Shown: piece by piece, positions 29,063-36,110 of the stretch
Layout of the letters: the number at the start of each line of letters is the position of its first letter
Position numbering within the stretch: position 1 is the first letter of the stretch
Origin: JBBIWA01 sp037439425
GTDB taxonomy: Bacteria > Acidobacteriota > Blastocatellia > RBC074
DNA: 36,110 nt
Direction of reading: 5' to 3'
Assembly (NCBI GenBank): GCA_037439425.1
Contig: JBBIWA010000062.1
Coordinates: 1-36,110, forward strand
Translations under genes and position numbers: made by a program
Notes under the pieces: model-generated
The model's database searches: none
Told to the model about the DNA's origin: nothing
What the model saw: only the letters and a program-made list of their open reading frames with translations

Positions 29063-29755
29063 ATGAAAAGATTGATCATTGGACTTACAGCGATGATGCT
29101 ACTAGCGCTGCTTGTCCTGGCCGTCATGGGACAAGAGCCTGAGCCTCAGAGAGGAGCTCTTGGCCCCTCGCTGGAACGCCCGCCCATGCCAAAGTCAGAT
29201 GAGGAGAAGAAGATCCTGAGCGTGCTTGACGATCTGGACCGAAATCAGCGACCCGGCAATATGAACGTCCCGATTGAAGACGGCAGGTTGCTGCGGATCC
29301 TGGCGGAATCAATCAACGCCAGGCATGTAGTTGAGTTGGGGACATCGAATGGATATTCGGGCATCTGGCTGTGTCTGGCGTTGCGCACCACAGGGGGGAA
29401 ATTGACAACCTACGAGATTGATGCTCGTCGAGCCGCACTGGCTCGCGCCAACTTCAAGCGCGCAGGCGTAGATCATCTCGTCACACTGGTCGAAGGTGAT
29501 GCTCACAAAGAGGTCACCCGACTGAAAGACCCGATTGACCTGCTCTTCATTGATGCTGACAAAGAAGGTTATCTCGATTATCTGAACAAGCTGCTGCCGC
29601 TGGTGCGACCGGGCGGCTTGGTCGTGGCCCACAACATGCGGCGTCCGGCTCCAGACCCGAAGTTCGTCGAAGCGATCACTACTAACCCGAATCTGGAGAC
29701 AGTCTTTTTAAATATGCATGCCGCTGGCGTCGCAGTGACGCTCAAGAAGCGTTGA
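29063..29755 (+). CDS. SAM-dependent O-methyltransferase (class I, CCoAOMT/type 3-like) with N-terminal signal or anchor
   Basis: 230 residues. The methyltransferase core has SAM motif I VVELGTSNGYSG (89-100), the acidic residue after strand 2 (TYEIDA), and DLLFIDADKEGYLDYLNKLL (159-178), with the paired Asp typical of cation-dependent catechol or caffeoyl-CoA O-methyltransferases. The N-terminus MKRLIIGLTAMMLLALLVLAV is a signal peptide or membrane anchor with no lipobox cysteine, which is unusual because SAM is cytoplasmic. GGAGGG lies 5-6 nt before ATG 29063, supporting this start over a longer frame from 28910. The acceptor substrate is unknown. It is a single gene between repeats. Confidence 0.85.
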   Translation: MKRLIIGLTAMMLLALLVLAVMGQEPEPQRGALGPSLERPPMPKSDEEKKILSVLDDLDRNQRPGNMNVPIEDGRLLRILAESINARHVVELGTSNGYSGIWLCLALRTTGGKLTTYEIDARRAALARANFKRAGVDHLVTLVEGDAHKEVTRLKDPIDLLFIDADKEGYLDYLNKLLPLVRPGGLVVAHNMRRPAPDPKFVEAITTNPNLETVFLNMHAAGVAVTLKKR

Positions 29756-29781
29756 AGGTTCCGAGCATGCGCGTCAAAGGC

Positions 29782-29831
29782 AAACAAGACTTGTCTCGTG
29801 GCATCGGCAGACATTGGGTAATGACAAGCTC
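29782..29831. repeat. Single copy of the GTGGCATCGGCA-type repeat
   Basis: Shares GTGGCATCGGCA, TTGGGTAATGAC and AGCTC in the same order with the last unit of the 5519-5784 cluster (5779-5820). The left arm is changed (AACAAGACTTGTCTC). A dispersed repeat shared by two loci about 24 kb apart. Confidence 0.65.
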
Positions 29832-29884
29832 TTGTGAGCTGGGGCTAAAATAGTTGTGACCAGGGGCGCCCTTGGCGCGACTAT

Positions 29885-30589
29885 ATGAGTAGGAGCGCTG
29901 TTGGAAAGACTGCTGCTGGCGCGATGGTAGCAAGCGAGGATTGTTGGGGCGAGCCCTTTCGCATGGATCACATTGCCGATAACTCCGGTCGCGCTGCGGT
30001 TACTGCGGCACTGGCGACTGAGCCAACGGATGATGAGCTGGTGGCGGCGGTGTGCGCCGGAGATGAGGCGGCTTTTGCGCTGCTGTTTGAGCGTCACCGG
30101 CGCTGGGTGACGCGTCTCGCTTATCGGTTCTTTTACCAGCGCGAACAGGTGGAGGAGGTGGTACAGGAGAGCTTTACGGCAGCCTATTTCGCGCTGAGTA
30201 CTTACCGCGGGGGAGAGGAGCGTTCATTCCTTGCCTGGCTCTCCCGCATTACTGTCCACACCTGTTACGACGAGCTGCGGCGCTCAACCAGGCGCGCCTG
30301 CATCGCGCTGAGCGATCTGAGTGAAGCAGAAGCGGCTCTTCTCGCCGAGCGGTTACGAAAAAGCGGGACAGAGCCCGATATTGAGAGCACAGCCATTTCG
30401 CGCGATCTGGCGAGCAAGCTGCTTCAGCGTCTGGCCCCGGATGATCGGCTGGCGCTGCTGTTGCTGGAGCTGGTTGGCCTATCGGTGGCCGAGATCGCTG
30501 AGCTGATGGGATGGTCGGTCCCGAAGGTGAAGACCCGACTCTATCGGGCGCGGGCCACGCTGCGGCGCTTGCTGCGCAGATTTTTGTGA
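29885..30589 (+). CDS. ECF-type RNA polymerase sigma factor (sigma-70 family)
   Basis: 234 residues. Region 2 is about residues 50-120 (DDELVAAVCAGDEAAFALLF; YREQVEEVVQESFTAAYFAL-like segment), and region 4 is about 170-232 with the helix-turn-helix LSVAEIAELMGWSVPKVKTRL followed by YRARATLRRLLRR. There is no region 1.1 or 3, as expected for ECF factors. The first 45 residues are unlike the family core; ATG 29963 is an alternative start, and neither start has a strong ribosome-binding site. Followed 24 bp later by a putative membrane anti-sigma and secreted proteins, it probably drives its own operon in response to an envelope signal. Confidence 0.92.
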   Translation: MSRSAVGKTAAGAMVASEDCWGEPFRMDHIADNSGRAAVTAALATEPTDDELVAAVCAGDEAAFALLFERHRRWVTRLAYRFFYQREQVEEVVQESFTAAYFALSTYRGGEERSFLAWLSRITVHTCYDELRRSTRRACIALSDLSEAEAALLAERLRKSGTEPDIESTAISRDLASKLLQRLAPDDRLALLLLELVGLSVAEIAELMGWSVPKVKTRLYRARATLRRLLRRFL

Positions 30590-30613
30590 GCGAACGCAGG
30601 AGAGCGAGCGACT

Positions 30614-31318
30614 ATGTGGCGAAGCAAGAGAAGCAAAAGACAGCATGAGCGCCTGGATCGAGTGGTGTCAGAGCTGCTCCGCGCAGTCAAGGTGAGCGAG
30701 GCCGAGATCGAAGCAGTAGCCAACTCGGAAGAGCTCTACCGTCGCGTGCGTTCGCGGATTGCAGCCGAGCGCAGACGCCGGGCTAATGAAAACGCCTCGA
30801 TTGATGGTTGGCTGGCGATGACACAGACTCGATTCGCCATCAATGCCGCGCTCGGCCTCGGACGAAGGAGCTGGATTCTGGCAGCGACGGCCGTCATCCT
30901 CATTCTGCTCGCAGTTGTCGCGCCACGCTGGCTCTCTCGGCCTGAGCCAAAGCAGACTGAAGTCATCCTCACTTCAACGCCGCAAGAACCGGCTGCGGAA
31001 TTGGTGAAGCTGTCGAGCCATCCCGGGCCGGAGAAAAAGGCAGCAGCCTCGCTTCAGTCCGGCGCAACTCGGAACCCATCTCGGATGGGCCGCTGGCGGG
31101 CCGATGCGGCCGAGATGGTGACAGATTATCTGCCGCTGACCTACCTGGTGGAGACAACAGCGCCAGAGAGTGGGCTTGTGGTGCGCGTCCAGATTCCGCG
31201 TTTGGCGTTGGTTTCATTGGGCGTGCCGATGAATGTAGAGCGAGCCGGTGAACTTGTGCAAGCAGATGTCGTGATTGGGGAGGACGGTTTGGCGCGCGCG
31301 ATCCGGTTCGTCCAATAG
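30614..31318 (+). CDS. Putative membrane-anchored anti-sigma factor
   Basis: 234 residues with no recognised domain. A highly charged N-terminal region (1-80, rich in R, K and E, helical) is followed by one transmembrane segment (about 86-106, SWILAATAVILILLAVVAP). Then come a low-complexity linker and a C-terminal segment (about 170-234) with the pattern VVRVQIPRLALVSLGVPMNV...VQADVVIGEDGLARAIRFV. The position directly after an ECF sigma gene and the cytoplasm-TM-periplasm layout fit an anti-sigma factor. The HxxxCxxC zinc motif of many anti-sigmas is absent, so the role is inferred from context. AGGAG precedes the ATG. Confidence 0.65.
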   Translation: MWRSKRSKRQHERLDRVVSELLRAVKVSEAEIEAVANSEELYRRVRSRIAAERRRRANENASIDGWLAMTQTRFAINAALGLGRRSWILAATAVILILLAVVAPRWLSRPEPKQTEVILTSTPQEPAAELVKLSSHPGPEKKAAASLQSGATRNPSRMGRWRADAAEMVTDYLPLTYLVETTAPESGLVVRVQIPRLALVSLGVPMNVERAGELVQADVVIGEDGLARAIRFVQ

Positions 31319-31346
31319 TTGCCGCTTCTTGTGGTGGGAGCAAGAG

Positions 31347-32210
31347 ATGAACCTCGTAATGGAGACTCAAAGGTATGGACTCAGCTTGCTGCTGCTAGGG
31401 GGTGGTCTCAGCCTCCTTGCGCAAGAGCGAGTGCCAGAGAAGCCGCGCCCGCGCTTAGAACGCCCTCGCTTCTCCGGGGCTCGAAATCAAACCAAGCCAG
31501 AGCGCGGGCGAGGTGCGCCACCGCCGTCAGGGCTGACCTTCAGCCTCCTCAGTGGGGAGATGCGCTTCGGTGGCAGGATCGTCAAAGGCGCACCCTACTC
31601 GGCCACCGTCGTCACTGAGATGGTCCAAACGCTCAGCGATGGCACCCGGATTACTCGTAAGACGACCGCCGCAGTCTATCGTGATAGCGAAGGGCGCACC
31701 CGACACGAGCAGACGCTCAGCGCCATCGGACCATTTGCTGCCGCAGGCGAAGCGCCACAGTTGATCTTCATCAATGATCCGGTCGCCGGGATCCAGTATG
31801 TGCTCGATCCGCGTGATCGCACGGCGCGCCGGGTGCCGCTTCGCGGTGGGCCGCCCCCAATTCCTGGGCAGCCGCCGGCTCAGGCCAAGACCGAATCGCT
31901 CGGCAGGCAAATGATGGAAGGGGTTGAAGCGGAGGGCAGACGCTCAACGCTGACGATCCCTGAAGGCCAGATCGGCAATGATCGCCCGATTGAGATCATT
32001 TCCGAGCGCTGGTACTCGCCAGAGTTGCAGGTGGTGGTCTTGAGCCGCCATCACGATCCGCGCCTGGGTGAGTATCTCTATCGGTTGACCAATATCGATC
32101 GTAGTGAACCACCCAGCTCACTCTTTCAGGTACCAGCCGACTATACGATCAAAGAAGGGACTTTCAGCCGCGGCTCTGAGAGGCGCTGGGGGCGCAGACC
32201 CGACGACTAG
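31347..32210 (+). CDS. Secreted protein of unknown function (Acidobacteria-type, ECF operon)
   Basis: 287 residues. The start ATG 31347 is chosen because GGGAG precedes it and a signal-peptide-like hydrophobic stretch follows (YGLSLLLLGGGLSLLAQE). The mature part starts with a basic, proline-rich stretch, then a beta-rich domain: VVTEMVQTLSDGTRITRKTT, AVYRDSEGRTRHEQTL, and IFINDPVAGIQYVLDPRDRTARRV. It ends with ERWYSPELQVVVLSRHHDP...LFQVPADYTI. I recognise this arrangement from uncharacterised acidobacterial proteins often found with sigma factors; no activity is known. It starts 28 bp after the anti-sigma gene, so it is co-transcribed. A periplasmic sensor or a target of the regulon is possible. 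Confidence 0.8.
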   Translation: MNLVMETQRYGLSLLLLGGGLSLLAQERVPEKPRPRLERPRFSGARNQTKPERGRGAPPPSGLTFSLLSGEMRFGGRIVKGAPYSATVVTEMVQTLSDGTRITRKTTAAVYRDSEGRTRHEQTLSAIGPFAAAGEAPQLIFINDPVAGIQYVLDPRDRTARRVPLRGGPPPIPGQPPAQAKTESLGRQMMEGVEAEGRRSTLTIPEGQIGNDRPIEIISERWYSPELQVVVLSRHHDPRLGEYLYRLTNIDRSEPPSSLFQVPADYTIKEGTFSRGSERRWGRRPDD

Positions 32211-32318
32211 AGGCGGGAGTCAGGAGTAGTTAGGTCGGGAGTAGGACACCCCGACTAAATATTCCCGGTTCCCGAAGTCGAATAAATCTGGTTACTGCGG
32301 CACAGGAATGAGAGAGTG

Positions 32319-34220
32319 ATGAGAGAGAAAGCCGTAATGACTGCTTTTCTGGTAGGAGTTGTTTGCAGCTGCGGTTCACTCAAAGCTGCAGCCCAGCTCC
32401 CTCCGAGGGAGCAGCAGTTGCCCAAAGAGGCAGCGCCACTCAAAGAACAGGCGCTCAAGTTGCTTGACCAGCTCATGGTTGAAGCGCAGGCGCTCAAGTT
32501 GCCAGAAAACCGCATTCGCCTTCAGCTCACCGCTGGCGATCTACTCTGGGAGCACGATGAAGAGCGCGCCCGCTCACTGTTTACAGGGGCGGCTGCTGGC
32601 ATCGCTGAGATGATGCACAGCATTGAAAGCAGCGACCGGCAATATTTCAACCTGATTCAGACGCCAGCCCAGTTGCGGCGGGAGCTATTGAGCGTGGTGG
32701 CGCAGCACGATCCCCAACTGGCTTATAGCTTATTGCTGAGCACTCGTCAGCCGTCACCACCGCAAAACCTCCCTAACTTCAGGCGGCCGGACTCAGAGTC
32801 GAATTTGGAGATGAGTCTGCTGGCCCAGATAGCCGCCGCTGATCCTCTATTGGCACTGAAAAATGCTGAAGAGATTTTGGCTCAGGGACAGTTTCCTGCT
32901 TCGCTGGCCAGAGTGATGGCTCAGCTTCAGCGCAAGGACAAAGAAGCAGCCAGAAAGCTCACGGAGAATCTACTCCAGCGCTTGCGCGTGGAGACCTTGC
33001 TGGCCAATCAAGAAGCCGGTCGTCTGGCGCTCAACTTGCTGCGGCCAGGCCCGCGACGGGCTGAAGCGCACCCTCAGGGTGAGCCGCAACTCGAGACGGA
33101 AGAGTCAGGCCAGGTATTGGACGAAGCGGCTTTCCGTAGATTGATGGAGTCAGTCATTGCCGCTGCGCTCAGCGCCACACCGCGCACGCCAGGCGGACAG
33201 GCTGCGCCGGGAAGTCCCCGTGGCGGAACCGGCAGGCTGCGTGGCGGACAAAGTAGCCAGCAAGGAAGGCCGGATAATACACAGCAGTATGCGCGAAACC
33301 TGCTGCTCGGGTTGCAACCATTACTGCCGCACATTGACCGCTACTTGCCCGCCCGAGCGGGGGCCGTGCGCCAGAAACTCAGCGAGGTAGGGAGCAATCC
33401 GCGCCAGGCAGCCTTTGAGCTCAGCAATCTTGTGCAACAAGGCTCGGTTGACGCTATTCTTGAAGCGGCACCCAAGGCGGGGCCTGGGATGGCTAGCTGG
33501 CTCTATCTGCAAGCGGCGACGAAAGCGCTCGCTGAAGGTGATTTCGATCGTGCCCGCCAGATTGCTACTGAACATCTCGATCCGCGGCAGCGTGACACGC
33601 TGCTGCGGCAAGTAGAACGCCAGCAGAGTTTGCGCACGGCGATGGCTGGCCGGATTGAAGAGCTGCGGCAAACGCTTTCCCGCCTGCCTTCAGATCCAGA
33701 GCGCGTCAATTGGCTGATCCAGATGGCCGCTGCTGCACAGAAGAATGATCAGAAGCTGGCCTGGCAACTGCTCGAAGAGGCCTACAGTTTGGCGAGTCGC
33801 CGGGCAGAAAACTATCAGCAGCTCGAAGCGCAATTAAAGCTCGCCCAGGCAATGGCTGAGCTTGATCCAGCGCGCGCCTTTGAGCTCCTCGAGCGGGGCA
33901 TTGAGCAAATCAACGAACTGCTTCTGGCAGCAGCGCTGCTGAGCGGTTTTGAGCTGCGCATCTTCAAGGATGGAGAATTGCCGCTTCAGAATGGCAGTAT
34001 GCTCAGCCGGATCATCACGCGCTATGGGCAGGAGCTAGCCACACTGGCGCGCAAGGATTTCGACCGCGCTCAGCTAGCAGCCGATAAGTTTCAACGTCCC
34101 GAAGCACGGATCCTGGCGCGCCTGTCTATTGTCCAAGGGATGCTGGGCAAGCAGACCACTGCTGAGGCTGCGGGATTGCCCGACCGAGGCTTCGGACCTA
34201 GGTTCAGACCGCGACAGTAA
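32319..34220 (+). CDS. Secreted alpha-helical repeat protein of unknown function
   Basis: 633 residues from ATG 32319 (a GTG one codon earlier is possible). The signal peptide is about 1-26 (VMTAFLVGVVCSCGSLKAAAQ); a Cys lies within it, but no clear lipobox. The remainder is almost wholly helical, with TPR/HEAT-like spacing (DLLWEHDEERARSLFTGAA; ALAEGDFDRARQIATEHLDP; DQKLAWQLLEEAYSLASRR; AMAELDPARAFELLERGI). A Gly/Gln/Arg-rich low-complexity linker sits near residues 285-320. There is no catalytic motif. It lies 108 bp after the preceding secreted protein, in the same direction and probably the same operon. A periplasmic scaffold or surveillance role is speculation. Confidence 0.8.
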   Translation: MREKAVMTAFLVGVVCSCGSLKAAAQLPPREQQLPKEAAPLKEQALKLLDQLMVEAQALKLPENRIRLQLTAGDLLWEHDEERARSLFTGAAAGIAEMMHSIESSDRQYFNLIQTPAQLRRELLSVVAQHDPQLAYSLLLSTRQPSPPQNLPNFRRPDSESNLEMSLLAQIAAADPLLALKNAEEILAQGQFPASLARVMAQLQRKDKEAARKLTENLLQRLRVETLLANQEAGRLALNLLRPGPRRAEAHPQGEPQLETEESGQVLDEAAFRRLMESVIAAALSATPRTPGGQAAPGSPRGGTGRLRGGQSSQQGRPDNTQQYARNLLLGLQPLLPHIDRYLPARAGAVRQKLSEVGSNPRQAAFELSNLVQQGSVDAILEAAPKAGPGMASWLYLQAATKALAEGDFDRARQIATEHLDPRQRDTLLRQVERQQSLRTAMAGRIEELRQTLSRLPSDPERVNWLIQMAAAAQKNDQKLAWQLLEEAYSLASRRAENYQQLEAQLKLAQAMAELDPARAFELLERGIEQINELLLAAALLSGFELRIFKDGELPLQNGSMLSRIITRYGQELATLARKDFDRAQLAADKFQRPEARILARLSIVQGMLGKQTTAEAAGLPDRGFGPRFRPRQ

Positions 34221-34226
34221 CTCTAT

Positions 34227-34451
34227 ATGGATCTGAATTGCTTTGTTTCTGATCTCGTCTCAGGCCCTGCGATGGCATCAGTGCTAACTATCCTGCTCTA
34301 CGCTGGCCCAGAATCGGTGCTGCCACTGGTTTCGGCTCTGGCCGCTTTCATTGGTGTGCTACTGATGTGGTGGCGCCGCGCAAAGGGATGGGCTCGCGCG
34401 TTGATTCAGTTCTGTCGCAAGAAAATAGGGGAGCGCACCCAAGCTGAATAA
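34227..34451 (+). CDS. Small membrane protein of unknown function
   Basis: 74 residues starting 6 bp after the previous stop. It has a hydrophobic stretch SVLTILLYAGPESVLPLVSALAAFIGVLLMWW followed by a basic amphipathic tail (RRAKGWARALIQFCRKK). That gives one long or two short membrane segments, with the charged end inside. The pattern YAGPE..LPL.S.LAA..GVLLM.W resembles short membrane proteins I recall from Acidobacteria, with no known function. An internal ATG at 34272 is an alternative start. The tight spacing supports translation with the ECF operon. Confidence 0.6.
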   Translation: MDLNCFVSDLVSGPAMASVLTILLYAGPESVLPLVSALAAFIGVLLMWWRRAKGWARALIQFCRKKIGERTQAE

Positions 34452-34527
34452 AACTCACTAACGAAGCAGCCCACTACCGCTTCCTGTAAGAGCCTGTTTG
34501 GAAATTAGCGCCGTCAACAGCGGCTTG

Positions 34528-34700
34528 TTGTAACTACTCAGCCCTGGAGCTTCGTTTCAGGCAGCCCTGGCCTGCAAGAACTCGCCGCCGCTTGCAAACC
34601 GGGATTGAGAGTTTCAACCGTCGCTGGTGCGACGCGAATGCTCTCGCTTCACCAGGATGCCGGCTTTGAAAGACTAGCCTAAATTGCCCGCAGCAGCTAC
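34528..34700. repeat. Fold-back dispersed repeat, copy B (about 173 bp)
   Basis: Full-length second copy: it begins TTGTAACTACTCAGCCCT exactly as copy A and ends GCAGCAGCTAC. The inner hairpin CGTCGC-TGGT-GCGACG is kept with a changed loop and the TTTCAA/TTTGAAAG arms are conserved. It lies 76 bp after the last operon gene. Confidence 0.8.
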
Positions 34701-34726
34701 TTTGATATATCTCCGTTGCTTCTGTC

Positions 34727-35370
34727 GCCCGCGTGTGCGGGCTCGGTTGATTTGGTGGTTGCCCGTTCCTGGGGTTGGCACCCCAGGCTCTATGCTCTCG
34801 CCCGCCTGCGCGGGCTGAAAAGAGAACCCAACCGATCACAGCAAGCTGTCGCTCGCTTGGCCAATCCGCAATTCGCAATCCGCAGTCCACAAGTCACCTC
34901 AGGCTCTATGCTCTCGCCCGCCTGCGCGGGCCGACGGTTTGCGATCCAACGGGCTGATGGTCTGTGATCCAATCTGATAGGCCTGTGTTGCTGCTGTCGC
35001 CCGCGTGTGGGGGCGGGAGTCTAAAACCTGTAAGTGTTCAGTAATATCCCACAGCCCGCGAATGCGGGCGGGAGCTTATTTGGTGGTCAAGCAGGTGAGG
35101 AAGCGTCGGCGCAGTCGCACCTCGCAGCCCGCGAATGTGGGCGGGAGCTTATTCGGTGGTCAAGCAGGTGAGGAAGCGTCGGCGCAGTTGCACCTCGCAG
35201 CCCGCGAATGCGGGCAACAGCTTCCAAATCTCGGAAGGGGTGCGGTCCATTCAGCAACGTTGCACCTCGCAGCCCGCGAATGCGGGCGCTAGCTTAAAGC
35301 CCAGGGTGGAGCGCGCAGCGCGTAACCCTGGGAGAGGATGGACAAATGGTTCCTAGCCCGTGAAACGGGC
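34727..35370. repeat. Array of GCCCGC/GCGGGC palindromes with a 73-bp tandem part
   Basis: Nine short hairpins with GCCCGC arms and 3-4 nt loops lie at 34727-34742, 34800-34815, 34916-34931, 34999-35014, 35054-35069, 35127-35142, 35200-35215, 35272-35287 and 35356-35370. The loops fall into classes: GTGT, CTGC, GAAT. From 35052 four units repeat with periods of 73, 73 and 72 bp; the first two are nearly identical over the full unit (GGTGGTCAAGCAGGTGAGG core). A second direct repeat (CAGGCTCTATGCTCTCG plus palindrome) occurs at about 34785 and 34900. Open frames across the array are repeat artefacts. Confidence 0.85.
35300..35332. repeat. CCCAGGGT/ACCCTGGG hairpin
   Basis: CCCAGGGT (35300-35307) pairs with ACCCTGGG (35325-35332) around a GCGC-rich loop. 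The same core forms the inverted repeat at 27336-27492, so it is a dispersed palindrome family. Confidence 0.7.
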
Positions 35371-35430
35371 GGCAGCCATTACACATACCGTTATACTCAT
35401 ACAGCGCTGCTCGTTGCTCACTGCTCACCA

Positions 35431-35537
35431 TTGAGAGTTTCAACCGTCGCTGGCGCGACGCGAATGCTCTCCACTTTACCAGGATGCCGGCTTTGAAAGA
35501 GCGGCCTAAATTGCCGCTAGGCGGCCGCAGCAGTTAC
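35431..35537. repeat. Fold-back dispersed repeat, copy C (3' part only)
   Basis: Matches copies A and B from TTGAGAGTTTCAACC to CAGCAGTTAC, with the inner hairpin CGTCGC-TGGC-GCGACG perfect. About 75 bp of the 5' part is missing. From 35538 to 35748 I see nothing further. Confidence 0.75.
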
Positions 35538-35748
35538 TCCGCACAGCCATAAACAGGGCGCTCCTATGGAGCTCAAGGGGGGGCGTCGAATCTCCAAATA
35601 TGCTCTAAGGCATACGCCGCTGCAGCGGCGATGGTGAGCGAGTTTGCTTATGAGCTTTGAGGGAGTCGTCCTGTGGAATGCTCGCCCAGCTAGAATGCAT
35701 CTCAGCACTGCCCCCAGCGAGTCCCGCACGCCTGGCATCAATGAAGAG

Positions 35749-35825
<77 letters not shown>

Positions 35826-36034
35826 AAACTCATTGCCTGGGTGGGAGCGCATCGAAAGGAGCTCGGTGAAGAGCCCGCAGCAGGTGATATGCTCCCATAG
35901 TTTGACGCTCTCGTCAAGAGCCCCATTCTTCACGGGTGCACGTCACGATTGTAGGGTCAAAAGAAGATCGGTTGAAGCCTTAGTACATGTTTGCATAAAT
36001 ACGGTGACGTATGTTGACAGCAGCATCCAACGCC

Positions 36035-36110
36035 TCATTCCGAGCGAATCCCCAAGCGGTCGAGAAGTTGATGGAGATCATCGCGTGTAAACTTCCATTG
36101 AAAGGGCGAA
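36035..36110 (-). CDS. IS630-family transposase, C-terminal end (cut by window edge)
   Basis: The minus strand reads SPFQWKFTRDDLHQLLDRL, then GIRSE and a stop at 36035-36037. The PF.WK(F/Y)T...L pattern is the typical C-terminal end of IS630-type transposases. The rest of the gene lies beyond the window, so intactness is unknown. The IS end should lie in the roughly 60 bp to the left (about 35975-36034); the terminal inverted repeat cannot be confirmed without the other end. Confidence 0.65.
   Translation of the reverse strand, partial: SPFQWKFTRDDLHQLLDRLGIRSE

Noticed and set aside
34490..34510. Possible insertion-sequence end (GAGCCTGTTTGGAAATT)
   Set aside because: It resembles some IS termini but has no partner inverted repeat or transposase nearby.
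35052..35287. Possible CRISPR array
   Set aside because: The 73-bp units are similar along their whole length in the first copies, with no unique spacers and no cas genes nearby.
35005..35356. Frames of 73-95 codons over the palindrome array (containing LHLAAREC-type repeats)
   Set aside because: The peptides are direct translations of the tandem palindromes; such frames are annotation artefacts.

Overview
The window looks like chromosomal DNA of an Acidobacteriota bacterium, probably class Blastocatellia. This is inferred from the two giant exported proteins ending in the TIGR03437-type domain common in that phylum, from a secreted-protein family typical of it next to an ECF sigma factor, and from the abundant short palindromic intergenic repeats. 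No rRNA, CRISPR array, phage or complete insertion sequence is present. Decayed IS630-type transposase ends sit at both edges.

Layout. 1-159 is the 3' remnant of an IS630-like transposase. 188-4784 (minus) is a two-gene RND efflux operon, adaptor then permease, without an outer-membrane channel gene. 4785-6449 is a graveyard: a YefM-type antitoxin remnant, a run of palindromic repeats and a HAD-phosphatase pseudogene in three frames. 6446-7801 (minus) is a sigma-54-dependent regulator preceded by a consensus -24/-12 promoter at 7921-7905, which suggests autoregulation. 7922-8682 is a long intergenic region with a possible short transcript.

8683-19337 (plus) holds two tandem paralogous secreted giants (2124 and 1402 aa). 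Each carries one seven-repeat FG-GAP propeller, Ig/cadherin-like repeats, a cohesin-like / dockerin-like / cohesin-like block and a TIGR03437 C-terminus. The first has an extra seven-repeat Kelch-like propeller at its N-terminus.

19697-23689 (plus) is a compact asd-lysC-thrC cluster for the aspartate/threonine pathway. 24125-27193 encodes a kinase - M23 peptidase - class III aminotransferase/phospho-lyase fusion, followed by a glutamate-type dehydrogenase (27617-28882) and an exported SAM O-methyltransferase (29063-29755). 29885-34451 is an apparent five-gene ECF sigma-factor operon: sigma factor, membrane-anchored putative anti-sigma, two secreted proteins of unknown function and a small membrane protein.

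34452-36110 is repeat-rich: two copies of a roughly 175-bp fold-back repeat (a third lies at 23692-23869) flank an array of GCCCGC/GCGGGC palindromes with a 73-bp tandem period. It is followed by tRNA-Cys(GCA) and the tail of another IS630 transposase.

The most interesting items are the fold-back element family, the autoregulation-type sigma-54 promoter, the giants with both cohesin- and dockerin-like modules, the tri-domain fusion enzyme and the ECF-linked envelope operon.
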